In this document: positions 12,101 through 23,602 of the stretch, one piece after another | How the letters are laid out: each line of letters begins with the position of its first letter | Numbering within the stretch: position 1 is the stretch's first letter | Source of the DNA: Lactarius indigo | Lineage: Eukaryota; Basidiomycota; Agaricomycetes; Russulales; Russulaceae | NCBI GenBank assembly: GCA_025766275.1 | Contig: JAFKAC010000087.1 | Location: 62,001 to 126,000 of the forward strand | Reading direction: 5' to 3' | Length of the DNA stretch: 64,000 bases | Notes under the pieces: model-generated | What the model saw: only the letters and a program-made list of their open reading frames with translations | Told to the model about the DNA's origin: nothing | Database searches by the model: none | Translations under genes and position numbers: made by a program

Positions 12101-13890
12101 CTGATTGGACCGATAAGCCATCCCCTATTCCACAAGTAACAGCACAACTGACACAGCTGAAAGAAGCTAGAGGAGACGCCCAGCGCCTTATGAAAAGGGC
12201 ACAGGAAGCGTGGATACGCAACAAAGATACGCCCAAGTTCCGCGTCAACGACCTCGTATGGTTAGAAGGGAAACACCTTCAAACCAATCAACCCACAGCG
12301 AAATTAGCGGCGTGACGCCACAGGCCCTTCCGTGTGATACAGGTGATGTCACCATACAACTATTGCCTTGAACTTCCCACGCAGTGGACTATCCACCCAG
12401 TGTTCCACATCGATCTTCTCACCCCGTACAAACAAACTACCCTTCACGGCGAAAACTTCACACGACCGCCACCAGAACTTATCGATGGAGAAGAAGAGTA
12501 CGAAGTCGAGGCCGTTCTCGACACCCAGCATTTCGGCAGAAAAAGGCGCCTTCAGTACCTCGTCAAATGGAAGGGCTATTCAGACTCGGAGAACCAGTGG
12601 GTCGATAAGGATGACATCTTTGCGCCGGAAGCAATTCGCCTATATCAGGAGATGCAAGCGCGTGGGCAGCAGGTTAAAATGAGTAGCGCGAGGAATGAAG
12701 GAAGTCACCCATCTTTCCTTCGTTCTGCCATCTCTCACATGCCTACTTCCCCCCTGCGACATGTCACCCAAGCAGTGCTCCTCGACTCCCTCGCACAAGA
12801 CGCCCACGCCCTCTTGGCTGAGGACGACAACACCAAAGTACCAAACACTCAGCTCACGCCATACACACCTCTTGCGCCAGCAGAGGGGCCTATCACCACA
12901 CAAGAATAGGCCCACGTCATCACCCAATTCCCAGATCCAGCAACTACCCCTGACGACAACTCCGCCGTCGTCCACGTCTTCTGAAACGATAGAGGCGAAC
13001 GTGAACCAATCGCTGCTATCCCCCCAAGCGACGACCTCATCAGCGTTCGCGGAGTTTTCCCGAGCGACGACCAGCGTTCAAGTGCTGATGGAGTACGAGT
13101 TGGAAGGGTGGAGGAGAGTAGCAGCGGAGTGGCAGAAGGAACAGCTCGACTCTGCAGCGGCCCAACTGAGGGAGATGCACGAGCGACGGCAGCGATGGCG
13201 GCTGCTGAGGCTGGCCATGATGACGACGATTACTACCTGGCGAGCCACGCCTTCCTTCGAACGAAAAGCGACCCTACTGATCCCCTCATCACGCCCTGGC
13301 TCGTCTACACCGATGGGTCCCCCATGTATCGAGGACGCGTGCGAGTGCCTGGCGCTGCCGATCATCGTCCGTTCACCGCCACCAACGACCCCGCACATGT
13401 CATTGCACCTGAGGGGTTCCGGGCAAATTGACGACCCCATCACATTCCATACCCTATCACCGGACCCGATGGAGTAGAGCAGGATGCGTCGCACGTCCAG
13501 ATCATTGGAGGAGCTGACCCCATCATACTGGGGGTTATACCGGGGTCACCGCATGTATATGGTAAGCCCTTCTACGCCGAACCGCACGTGTCGGCCGCCC
13601 TCCGTCCTATGTACCCCCATGAAGACCTCGTTGTCTTCGAGGCAGACCGCATCACCGACCGCGCGCTCAATCGCATCAACGACGAGTCGCTCACAGCTGA
13701 AGTTACGCACTTCCGTGCGGCCAGCTACGAGCTCGACCGACTCCGCGCATGGGTGAGCCAACTCCGTGCCATGATTGAGTGTGCCCAAGACAACCAGCGC
13801 GACTCGATCTATCGCTTGGAGCGCGCCACGGCACTAGAGAGAATTGCTGACGAGCAACATGATTGGCCGGCAAGGGACTTTCGGTGAGTC
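9180..13890 (+). pseudogene. pol: E1 pol: protease, RT, RNase H, integrase, chromodomain and C-terminal extension; broken
   Basis: It encodes the enzymes that copy and integrate the element. Domains: aspartic protease (VDSGATDNF, about 9318), RT with YMDD at 10357-10368, RNase H (about 10800-11170), integrase (zinc-binding CAEC about 11545, DDE core to about 11950), and chromodomain 12499-12654 (YLVKWKGY). A long C-terminal extension homologous to that of E3 follows. A deletion of roughly 13-16 bp near 10205 shifts the frame. From there one frame runs 3.7 kb to 13890, interrupted by TGA at 10603, 10685, 11335, 12313, 12982 and 13429 and one TAG at 12907. E3 has Arg at the positions of 10603, 10685 and 13429, so these were CGA. 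Missense changes also fit CpG decay (YHPCTDGQL for YHPRTDGQS). Confidence 0.9.
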
Positions 13891-13904
13891 TGGGGTCTCA
13901 CACT

Positions 13905-13917
13905 GAAAGGAGGGTGA
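13905..13917 (+). promoter_or_regulatory. E1 polypurine tract
   Basis: GAAAGGAGGGTGA directly abuts the 3' LTR. This is the expected plus-strand primer site. A similar tract precedes the 3' LTR of E3 (GAAAAGGGGGTGA on its coding strand). Confidence 0.75.
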
Positions 13918-14453
13918 TGTCACGATTCGAGCTGAAGACAGGTTGATACGACTGAGGACCCTTACTGTACCGGTTGCAACTATGGCAGTAAGGTATATTA
14001 GTTGCGGACTTACACACGATAGCGTGGTGATATGATAGTGCGATAGGAGATATGGTACAGATTGCTGACTGAGAACGGACACCACCGATACTAGTACTAG
14101 TAGTACTAGGGTTTGAGATACTTACGCGACACGTCGGACGCTACTTACTGTGACTCACAGCGGCGCTTCTAAGCCCACTTGTTTGTGTATTTAAGATGTG
14201 TTGTGAAGACCAAGATACGCCATCTTGGTCTTCTTGAATCGTCACTTGTTTCTCTCTCTCTCTCTCTCTCTGTTTGCCTATCACTTCGCATTCGACTTTG
14301 CATTATCAGCAACAAGGACTTGTCGGTGTGCCTCTGAGCATTCACTAAGACAAGGGCACGGACCTTCATGTCGTTGTGTCAGGATCGGGAATATTTGCTA
14401 AGTAGTTACCGCCATTGAAGCTCAAGTTGAGCTAACATCGTGACGACGTTACA
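13918..14453 (+). repeat. E1 3' LTR (536 bp)
   Basis: It is collinear with the 5' LTR. Ten of the 12 differences show the TpG/CpA state in this copy and two in the 5' copy. No indels separate them, including the TC tract. Confidence 0.95.
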
Positions 14454-14914
14454 GTCGGCATATCCTTGCTGAAGTTGTCTTGAGATTCTGGTGAAGGCAG
14501 CTTGTCCATGCCAAAGCTGCATTGTCCATGCAAAGTGGGTGACAAGGGTGACCCATCCCTGCCAAGATTGTGTTGGCGTTGGGGGGATGGTGACATATCC
14601 ATGCCGAAACTATGTCGGCGTTGAGGAGAGGGTGACCCACCCATGCCAAAACTGTGTTGGTGTTGAGGGGATGACAACCCACTCATACCGAAGCTGCATT
14701 GAATTTGAGGGGAGGGTGACCCATCCATGCCAAAGCTGTGTTGGCTTTGTGGAGAGGGCAACCCATCCATGCCAAAATCGTCTTGACCTTTGGCAGATAA
14801 TGGCGCATCTCTTCCAGTCACAAGCTGCTGAGTGTCAACTGATAGTGCAAGAAAAGGGCAAGACATAGCTAGCAAAGAAGTGGGACAGTTTGATGAGGCG
14901 GTGATAAGGGACAC
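14454..14914 (-). pseudogene. Host gene 1, 5' part with 14-residue repeats
   Basis: An open minus-strand frame encodes tandem copies of a 14-residue unit around SFGMDGSPSPQ, then joins in frame to the 3' part at 6005 once E1 is removed. The first ATG in frame is near 14866; the true start is not certain. The repeats are low-complexity and Ser/Pro/Gly-rich, so the region is probably disordered. No domain was recognised. Confidence 0.5.
14558..14795. repeat. 42-bp coding minisatellite
   Basis: The block CATGCCRAA recurs at 14600, 14642, 14684 (CATACCGAA), 14726 and 14768 with exact 42-bp spacing, and less regular copies extend to about 14507. The period is a multiple of three, so it encodes the 14-residue repeat of host gene 1. 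Confidence 0.9.
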
Positions 14915-15029
14915 TCAATGCAGAATGAGCCTATATATCTAGATTGCTTATTACGCAAGAGACACTCAAGATTCATTACTGTTTTGTGCTGAGTCAGGTT
15001 CCAGATTCCAGATTGGTAGTTTTGGCAGC

Positions 15030-16313
15030 TTGGCAGCATGCCACTTGTTGACCTTGCTTCAATGTGGCAACATAAACTGCCAACACACTTTTTTCTTACC
15101 CACCAATGCCATGAATTCCCTCCTCCATATTGCTGCTAGGGTTGAGGCTGCTGTTGCAAGCTATGTCAGCGTTTGCAATATTGCTGACAGGGCTGAATGG
15201 GAACACCGCTTTGAGGAAGAGAAGGTACATACTTAATTCAATTGCAGTTTCCATCCAATCCCCATTTGAACTAGGTCCTCGTGATGTGAGAGTTCAGGAG
15301 GCTCTGGCAAAATTTGGGGGACCTGCTGGCGCTACACCCAATGCTAGCTGCCTTGTATGTCATCCTCAATGCCAAGGGGGATTTGTCAGACATCGGCAGG
15401 GGGCACCCTTCAATTAACAAGCACAAATATTACCTGCCCAGTGCCAAATTCCCCACTGACATCTCGCACCTATTGCCTCCAAGTGAGGGCTGCTGGTGGG
15501 AGCACCTTGGTAAGTCACTGTTCACCTTTCCCTCAAACACAGTCTAAACCTCCACAGCTGCCGAGCATGGGGATGGGGGGGTGCCCCCTGGAAATGCAGC
15601 ACCAAGTCCTACACCGCCACCACCACCACCACCTTCACCTCCTTGCTGGCACCTGCCAAAGGTGATGCTCATCATGGGCCCACCTCCTGAAGACTCAGAA
15701 GACGAGATGGAGGTAGACCAGCTGGAGGAGGTGAGTAATAATACTTCCTCATTTACGTTTTGTTTCTGATTAACTCCATAAGTCCCCTGAGCCTCCCTCA
15801 ATCCACAAGAAGGGAAAGAAGAAGGCAGCTGGTTTGGCAGCTACCTCAAGGAAGCGCAAGCTTACTTCACCACCACCACACCATTCCAAGAAGTGGAATG
15901 TGCCAGTCCAACTCCCTCCTGAAGTGATAGAAGATGAGTTGGAGAGTGAGGACGAGGACAACGAGGACAATGAGTATGAATTTTCGGTGTGTAGTTATAT
16001 ATTTTCATTAAGATTCGGCTGAAAGAACTTGGTGATAGTGTGAAAGATGCATCAAGGCCAATGTGCACTGCAAGCCACAGCCGATGGCTCCCTGCTTGCG
16101 CTGCCAAAGCAGCAAGGTGGGGTGCAGCTTGATGCTGCCAAACTTGAAGACAGGTAAGACCAATCAGCGCCACCTGAAGCCAGAAGCAGTGCACAGGTAC
16201 CGCATCGCTCAGCACAAGGTGCAGGAAGGAAAGCAGCCTGCGGCTGCATACAGGAAGACATCAGAGGCATCAGACTTGGCAGCATCGGCCTCAAGGTTGG
16301 TTGAGGGGCTGAC
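15030..16313 (+). pseudogene. Host gene 2, 5' part, cut off by E2
   Basis: Function not recognised. A set of plus-strand open segments leads to a Cys/Lys-containing block (CLRCQSSKVGC, about 16093) and a basic stretch (RHLKPEAVHRYRIAQHK). The frame is interrupted at the codons for VEGLT by E2. Joining across E2 with one CTGAC copy continues the frame into 24045 onward (LYSTSSNAASPALL). A GT-AG intron near 15731-15783 is plausible. Upstream exon structure (15030-15700) is unclear and several frames are used, so it may have been decayed before E2 landed. The CxxC...C block could be a zinc-binding site, but this is weak. Confidence 0.45.
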
Positions 16314-17264
16314 TGTCACGGTCATGTGACATCGTGACGTCACGTCACGCAGTGTGCATTCAAACGTCTTGACCTCGAAAGTTTTACAGAAGAATCGGAC
16401 TCGTCAGAGCATGCCTTATGGTGTTACGCTCCACCGGCGTGAGTCCGACTTGGACGTGAGAAAGGCGTAATCGACTTAGCAGATATCCGGCAAATGGGGA
16501 TCACGTGTCAACCCAACGCAAGCTGAACAGGGGCACTTCTGGCACACGCTGCAGCTAAGGTGAAGAGGTACTATCCCTTGGTGGATAGAAGCGGAAGTAC
16601 TCTTAGTCGGAGACTAAGGCAAACGGAAGACGAGTCAAGATGGTGGATTGAAGAAGACCAAGATGGGGACTCTTGGTCTTCCGAGTCAACTACTTATACA
16701 GATACGCATGGGCTTTGAAGCGCCGCTGGAATAGTAAGTAACCAATAGCGTAACTAGCTCGAACCCTAGTACAGCTATCCTAGGAATGAGTCATACATGA
16801 GTCACAATCACATGCAAACTACTATGCTGACTGATGCGAAGTAAGAGTCCATGACTAATACTGATACCGGACTGTAGTCATAACCGGTCATGAGTCGTAT
16901 GTAATGAGTCACCAAGTCCGTACCGTAACATATGGTGCTCATATCACGTATTATCACGTAGCAATCGATAGGTGACATGGCTTGCAGAAAACGGCCCCCG
17001 AAAACCTCAGTATGTACGACTATAAGATGTAGCTGGTAGAGTAGTACGATTGCTTGTCTACTCTTAGTTCTTGAATCTGAGCTAGTTTGCCTTGTCCTTA
17101 AAAACCCGTGTGCCCCTCCCTTCTCCCTTGCAATACTCTTAGAGTTGAGCCAAGGTACCCCAAAACTCGACTTTGTGTTGAAACACAAAGTCCCGACTCT
17201 ACACGATTGTCGAGCTCAGCTCTGTTCACAACTTAGCAACATACAGTCCTTTGGAACCGTAACA
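16314..17264 (+). repeat. E2 5' LTR, split by solo LTR S2
   Basis: It runs from TGTCACGG to CCGTAACA. S2 plus one TATGG copy (514 bp) interrupts it at 16421/16422. TATAAG is at 17021-17026. GTCTACTCTTA (17056-17066), the predicted RNA start, lies 35 bp on and forms a dyad with AGAGTAG about 20 bp upstream. Confidence 0.95.
16422..16930 (-). repeat. Solo LTR S2 (509 bp) of the E3 family, nested in E2's LTR
   Basis: TGTTACGC...CCGTAACA, flanked by a perfect TATGG duplication (16417-16421, 16931-16935). It is clearly related (about 85-90% by eye) to the E3 3' LTR at 57966-58473 and in the same orientation, so it belongs to an E3-like element on the minus strand. It retains the GAAGACCAAGA/TCTTGGTCTTC dyad. 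Confidence 0.95.
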
Positions 17265-17275
17265 TAAGAGTAGAC
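17265..17275 (+). promoter_or_regulatory. E2 self-priming primer-binding site (11 nt)
   Basis: TAAGAGTAGAC starts at the first base after the LTR and is the exact reverse complement of GTCTACTCTTA at 17056-17066. The length and arrangement match E1, but the sequence is unrelated, which argues for function rather than chance. Confidence 0.75.
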
Positions 17276-17358
17276 CATTACTCTGCCGCTGAACGAGGCA
17301 AAAGGCATTCCCGAACAAAGAATGACACAGGCAGTCTTGCAACAGACACGTAGTCACA

Positions 17359-20300
17359 GTGGCGCTCGATTTGCAGTACGCCTACTTCGAACCAGAACCA
17401 GCAGACAACGATCCGACAGTAAAGAGACTTGTTATTAAAAGGAACATCGACAATCTAAGCAACATCGTATCCGGAGGAATCGACTGGATACAGGACCCCA
17501 GATACATTGTACGACGAGACCCTAGTCCAGCTCTTGACATTGAATACGACGACGAAGAAAACACTTGGTACGAAGTATATTACAAGAACACCGGGTGGTA
17601 CACCTATACAAATGCCCACATTGACGAACCACGCCTGTGGGGATTGAAACTTCAATCACAAAGTTGAACCGTTCCCACCTATAATTGGACTGAACATAAG
17701 CAACAGATTGCAAAGCAAAAAGGAAAAAGGAAGTCACCTCAATCCGCACCAGTACCTAGCATAACCCTGACTCTAACACTACCCAGCACACCGATGGCCA
17801 GCAGAAGTGGAAGTGGATCGGCAACCATAACAGGTCCTCTACAAGGCGCAGCCCCAACATTCTTCGACGGCAATCACACAAGAAGTTGACAGTTCCTACA
17901 CAAATTCAATCAGTTCCAACGAGTCAACCGCACCAATGAGAGAATGGTTAATCCATACCAGCGAGTGGCTCTTGCGCTAACCCTGATCTGAGGACCAGCA
18001 GTAGAAAATTGGAATCAGGCACAAGATAAAAAACTTGAGCAAAAAAGTCAATGGCCCTACGAACCCCGTTCCCGAGTCAAGCAAAACGTTGTGGACTAGT
18101 TTCGTCTCCGACTTCGAAAACACCTGGACAGATACACTGAGTCAACAAAACACATATGCCAAGTTGACAGCACTCACGATGAAAGGGGACAACATCGACG
18201 AATACATAGCAACCTTCGAACAACTCACCGAAGCAGCTGACTGGGACCTGACAGCAAAAGGAACGGTCGACTTATTTCGCTGAGGACTACGCAAGGGGTT
18301 GTTAGTATCCTGCTTCAAGTGCAGTAAAATGCCGATCACGATGCAAGACTGGAAAGAGGCTACACAAGAAGAAGTCCAACGATACTGCACAATTACCAAT
18401 TGCATCGTGCAAATTGGGAAAACGACAGTGATACCAGTTCAGAACTCTCGGCCGCCCAAACCCCCAACTTGTAACGATCAAGTTGTGCCAATGGAAGTCG
18501 ACACAACACAAACCTATGTCCCCCACGTACAAACTCCCCAGGAACTTGCGGAAATGGACTGATGCCATAGGGAAGGCTTGTGCTTTCGTTGCAAGAAAAC
18601 CGGACATCTTTCTCAAGACTGTCCAAACAAAAGGACTCCTGCCTGTGTTAACGAAGTAGCTGTAATGCCCACACCAATCTCTGTCAAACAAGAACATTCA
18701 ACAGAAAGTTTAATGGCAGGGATGTTGGGGTTGTCCACGACAGAACAAAAGAGCATGATCTCTCAACTGTTAATGGAAGTTAGCCTGGACAAAGACAATG
18801 AAGAAGAAATAACATCCATCAACGCCATACAGAGTACTTTGAACGACGCACTCACTATCGACATCCCAATCATGAATACTACAGCCAGCATCTCCACACT
18901 CATTGACTCCGGCGCCTCAGACAATTTCATTGATGAAGAATACGTCAATTGACTCAACATCCAAACCATAACCGTTCACGATTGACTTGTGTATAACGTC
19001 GATGGAATGCAAAATGAGCACGGTAGCATATCACGAGCCTGTTGAGTCCGCATTAGTTGGGGGGAACAACAGTACGAAACACTGTTATACGTTGCACACC
19101 TGGGACGACCACGAATGATACTTGGCCACCCATGGTTCAAAGCAACTAATCCGCACATCGACTGGTCGACCAATCAGTTACAAGGAGAACCACGCAGAAT
19201 GACCATCAAACAAAAGATCCAAATTGAAACGATTGCACAACAGATGGTGGAAAGAGGGCTCAAGGAAAATGATGTGTTACCTAAACACTACGAACTTGGG
19301 CAACCGTCTTCTCGGAAGAAGCCGCGAAGCACTTCCCACCTAGTTGAGAGGATGATCACACGATCACACTACTACCGGACGCCCTGGCCACGTTGAAATG
19401 CAAGATTTACCCGCTCAACGCCAAAGAGCTAACGCACTTGGACGAATTCTTAAAAGAACATATAGAAAAGGGGTATATTCGAGAATCTAAGTCACCTTAT
19501 GCATCATCCTTTTTCTTCCTCAAGAAAAAGGACGGGAAACTCCGACCGGTACAAGATTACAAGCCACTCAATCAGATTACATTGAAAGATACATATCTGA
19601 TACCACTTATCTCGAATCTGCTCGATCAGTTGGCTGATAAAACATTATTCACAAAGTTCAACATATGGTGGGGTTACAATAACATCAGAATACACGACAG
19701 CAATCAGTGGAAAGCCGCATTCAAGACACCACGCGGCCTATTCGAACCAATGGTCATGTATTTTGGCCTCACCAATTCCCCCGCCACATTCATACGGGCA
19801 ATGAACCACATATTCCATACACTATTACTTAAGTATCCCACCGAACTTTACATATACATGGACGATATTCTTGTGGCCACTACTGCTGACATTTCACAAA
19901 CATTGTTGGACAGGTCCTCCAGATCCTTCTTGACGAAAGCTACTTCCTTAAACTATCTAAATGCGCCTTCAAATGGATGGAGATTGACTACCTTGGCATG
20001 ACTATCACAAATCGCACCATTCAGATGGGCGATGACAAGGTCTCAGGTCTACGAGATTGGCCCCATACGCTAACCTCAGTAAAACAGTTGCGCAGCACAC
20101 TCGGTGTACTAGGCTATCAACATCCATTTATTCCCCGGTATGCAGAGCTAGCCCGACCACTCACCAACCTGTTGCGTAAGGACGTACCCTTCCTATGGAC
20201 TCCCAACTGTACCTCTGCACTCGACAAACTACTCACAATCGCCTGTTCATGACCCACACTGCAACAACCGGATCCCGCCTCACCTTACCAACTGCAAACC

Positions 20301-23300
20301 GATGCATCTCTTTATGCCACAGGGGCCATTCTGACCCAACCCGACGACCAAAACAAACAACAAGTTGTCGGATACTTTTCACAATCACTATCTGCCACAG
20401 AAAGAAATTATGACATTTATGACCATGAGTTCCTCGCCCTCGTATGGGGATTAGAACACTGGCGCCATCTCCTCGTAGCTGCTGCCCACCCCATCACGGT
20501 CCTCATCAATCATCAAAACCTCCTTCACTACCAATCACCACAACATATTAACTGACATGTTGCGCGACTTGTTAATATTCTCACCGATTACAACGTCCAG
20601 CTCAGACACGTCCCCAGAACCTCTCTCCATGCTGACACCCTTTCCCATCACCCCACACTCGTACCAACAACCACTGATAACTCCGCGGTCACCGTCCTAC
20701 CCCCTTCTTTCTTCATAGCTGTTGCCTGTACCACTACACTTGATGATCAATGTTGTGCCATGCAGGCCACTCATGATGCCTTTTTCATCGACGCCTGACC
20801 CCCCCTTGTGTGCGACCATGCCGGTGTCTGGTTCCATACCAATTGACTAGTGATCGTGGACGATCCCTCCCTGAGGAGGGGGGTAATTCAGTCGTTTCAC
20901 AACCTCGTCTCCACGGGACATCCGGGACAGTCTAATACGTTGTCAAGTATCAGGAAACACTACTGGTGGCCCAGCATGAAAACCGATGTCATCGACTATG
21001 TTCGCAGATGTACGAAATGTCAAGACAACAAAAATCTCACTACGCACCTGCGAATCCCACTGTCACCAATTTACCCGGATGACTCACCACTACCATTCAA
21101 AACCATAGCCCTCGATTTCATTACCAAACTACCGAAGTCTAAGGGTTTCGACACCATCCTAACCATTACAGACCAGGGATGCTCAAAGGCAAACATCTTC
21201 ATCCCTTGGAAAGAAATGTACGGAACAGAGGACGTCACACAGTCCTATATACGACACGTACTCCCACACTACGGGTTACTGAGCAAAGTCATATCAGATT
21301 GCAACCCTCGGTTTACAGCCGCGCTAGCATGAGCTTGGTGCTCAGCATTGAGTATACAACAGAATATCAGTTCCGCCTATCACCCTCGTACCGATGGACA
21401 ATTGGAGTGAACAAATCAAAAGGTGGAACAATATCTCCGCATCTACGCTAACTACCAACAAGACAATTGGGCACCCATGTTACCCATCGCCCAATACACG
21501 CTGAACACATGGCTGTCTGATACCACCAAGAAAACCCCGTTCGAGCTAATCATGGGATTTGTACCCATGGTACATCAACCAAAAGGAACCACGCCGTCAC
21601 CCACTGCCAACCAGCGATTGTCCAAACTCACAGAAGCCAGGGCAAATGCAAAGGACGCCATGTATCGCGCCCAACAAAAGTGGGTAATCGAATCACCGAC
21701 ATACCAACCCTATCGATTAGGCGATAAGGTCTGGCTCAACACCACAAATTTACGAACCATGCATCCATCAACAAAGCTAGCACCCCAACGTTACGGACCG
21801 TTTATCGTTCTTCAATGTGTTTCTGATACATCTTATCACCTACAGTTGCCAGTACAGTGGAAAATACATGATGTATTCCACGCTGGATTACTCTCTCCTT
21901 ATCGCAAAACCGCCATGAATGGGTGCAAAGACGAAACACCTCCACCGGAACTTGTAGATGGAGAGCTGGAATGGGAAGTCGAAGAGATTCTCGATTATCG
22001 GACGCACGGTCGGAAAAGGATGCTGCAATACCTTGTGAGGTGGAAAGGTTTTTCCACAGCACACAATAGCTGGGAACCCCTTGACAATATCCACGCCCCA
22101 GACTTAATCCAACAGTATAAGAAGCGAAGGCAGTCAACGATAAACGCCATCAGCCTCACCATGGAAAGACACCCCCCTCAGTTCCCTGTCATCGCCGCTC
22201 GAGACCTCCCAGATGACGTCAATCGATGCATTGACCGAGAAGTGAACAAGTGGGCAAAAGTAGGGCCCTCTTACAATGCCTTGTTAAACTTGCCACGCTC
22301 ATGCGAGGACATGTGGGGACTGAGCACACATATCAGCAACAATGGAAATCACTACCATCACTCCCAAGCTAAACAATGATGTCAGCAACGCCTTCAAAGG
22401 GAAGCACTCAAGGAAATCGCTGCACGCAGTAACACTCAACTACCCCACCCCTTACCCACGTGACCAGACTCGGGCTTTGCACCGCCTCCCGGAAATTGGC
22501 AGAAGGTGCTACCCGAGCATCCCTACCAAGTCGAAATACCATGGTCTGATGGCGAACGGAGAAACACCGCTTATCTACAATTCGTTATTAACGCACGAGG
22601 GCAACCCATCGCCATTGCCACTGAAGGGCGCGGTAAACCATATTACTACGCCAAACTAACAGCACAACCTTGCCCCGACATTCAGCCATGAGTTCTGGAA
22701 AAAGAATTCATCAATATCTTTCGTCCCGATCACCCAGCCTGCACCGACATCAATAAGGCGCTGGGACAACTCGCCGATCCAGGACTAAGCGCTGATGTTC
22801 ATCAACTCCGAGAATCAGTACAGCAGCAGCAATTACTCTCACTATGCCTGAAAGAAGCCAAGTATAGCATGGTGGATTGGGCCAATAACGCCTCCACTAT
22901 CGACAACCACATTCTCAACGCACGAGCAGTGACCCGGCTGACACCATACCTCCCGAAGCCCATGCTGACCGCTCTCACCAGTGTGTTCACGCATGATGGG
23001 GTTTCCGACCCCCACCTTCGTCACCACTGCACAGTGATCATGGCCGAACAGATCCTCCCAATTCCCCCTCGAACTCTACCCCGCACCTTCGCCGAAGCAG
23101 TTGTAGCCAACCCGAGACATCTCACCTACCCACAGTTACACAAGGAAGCAGCGCGGTCGGTCTCACCCAATCTACATGAAGTCAAAGCCAGCAAAGTCAT
23201 CACCCCACCAGTCATGACCACAGACACCAATGCTAGTCGCAGGACGACTGCCGATCAAAGTGCATCCATCTACAACCGCACGGGACTTCCCTCCTGCATA

Positions 23301-23593
23301 TGGTGCGATAGTGCAGAACACCTCACGTTCAAGTGTCACACTCCCCACGCAAAGTGTGCTGACCAACGCGTCTGTCACATATTGCCTGCTACCTCCCATG
23401 TCAACACTTACTGCGCATGGCTCGCAGTCCTTGGCCGAGCCGTAGACCGCAAACGTGCCACACAAGCTACCGCGTGCCTTTGCATGCAACAACAAGGGGA
23501 CCCGTACAGGTGACCCGAACATTACATTTTCCGACACGACTACGATTTCACCCACACGACTTGCAACACAAGTCGAGACGACTTGGCCTAGTA
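17359..23593 (+). pseudogene. gag-pol: E2 gag-pol polyprotein gene, broken
   Basis: Order: capsid-like gag (about 17860-18300), CCHC knuckle (CFRC...GH...DC, 18581-18622), protease (LIDSGASDNF, about 18900) in the same frame as the knuckle, RT with YMDD at 19855-19866, RNase H (DASLYATGAIL, about 20300), integrase (HYWWP about 20957, DFITKL about 21115), chromodomain (21972-22127, YLVRWKGF), then about 480 codons ending in a second CCHC knuckle (23295-23336) and TAG TAG at 23588-23593. In-frame TGA at 17665, 17887, 17989, 18281, 18560, 18950, 18983, 19043, 19345, 20250, 20553, 20796, 20844, 21330, 21408, 22377, 22461, 22689 and 23511. Several sit where Arg is conserved (SAYHPRTDGQLE-R-TNQ). 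No gag/pol frameshift signal is needed. The gag start is uncertain because no in-frame ATG precedes it. Confidence 0.85.
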
Positions 23594-23602
23594 GGGGGGT
23601 TA
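23590..23602 (+). promoter_or_regulatory. E2 polypurine tract (probable)
   Basis: The purine-rich AGTAGGGGGGTTA lies directly before the 3' LTR, overlapping the double stop. Confidence 0.55.

Larger units (their letters stand above)
6006..14453 (+). mobile_element. E1: complete Ty3/gypsy chromovirus with two LTRs, inactive
   Basis: Two 536-bp LTRs (6006-6541 and 13918-14453) bound gag, protease, reverse transcriptase, RNase H, integrase and chromodomain in that order, typical of Ty3/gypsy chromoviruses. Flanking 5-mers are GTCAG (6001-6005) and GTCGG (14454-14458), a target duplication with one CpG-type change. E1 inserted into a minus-strand host gene and was itself hit by a solo LTR (7991-8568). 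It is inactive: in-frame stops (9 TGA, 1 TAG), a small deletion near 10205 and the nested LTR. The LTRs are about 98% identical and differ only at CpG sites, so it is young by non-CpG measure. Confidence 0.95.

Noticed and set aside
17359..23593. TGA recoded as Arg or selenocysteine
   Set aside because: TGA ends gag normally in E1 and E3, CGA codons remain in use, and the LTRs show the same CpG change in non-coding DNA.
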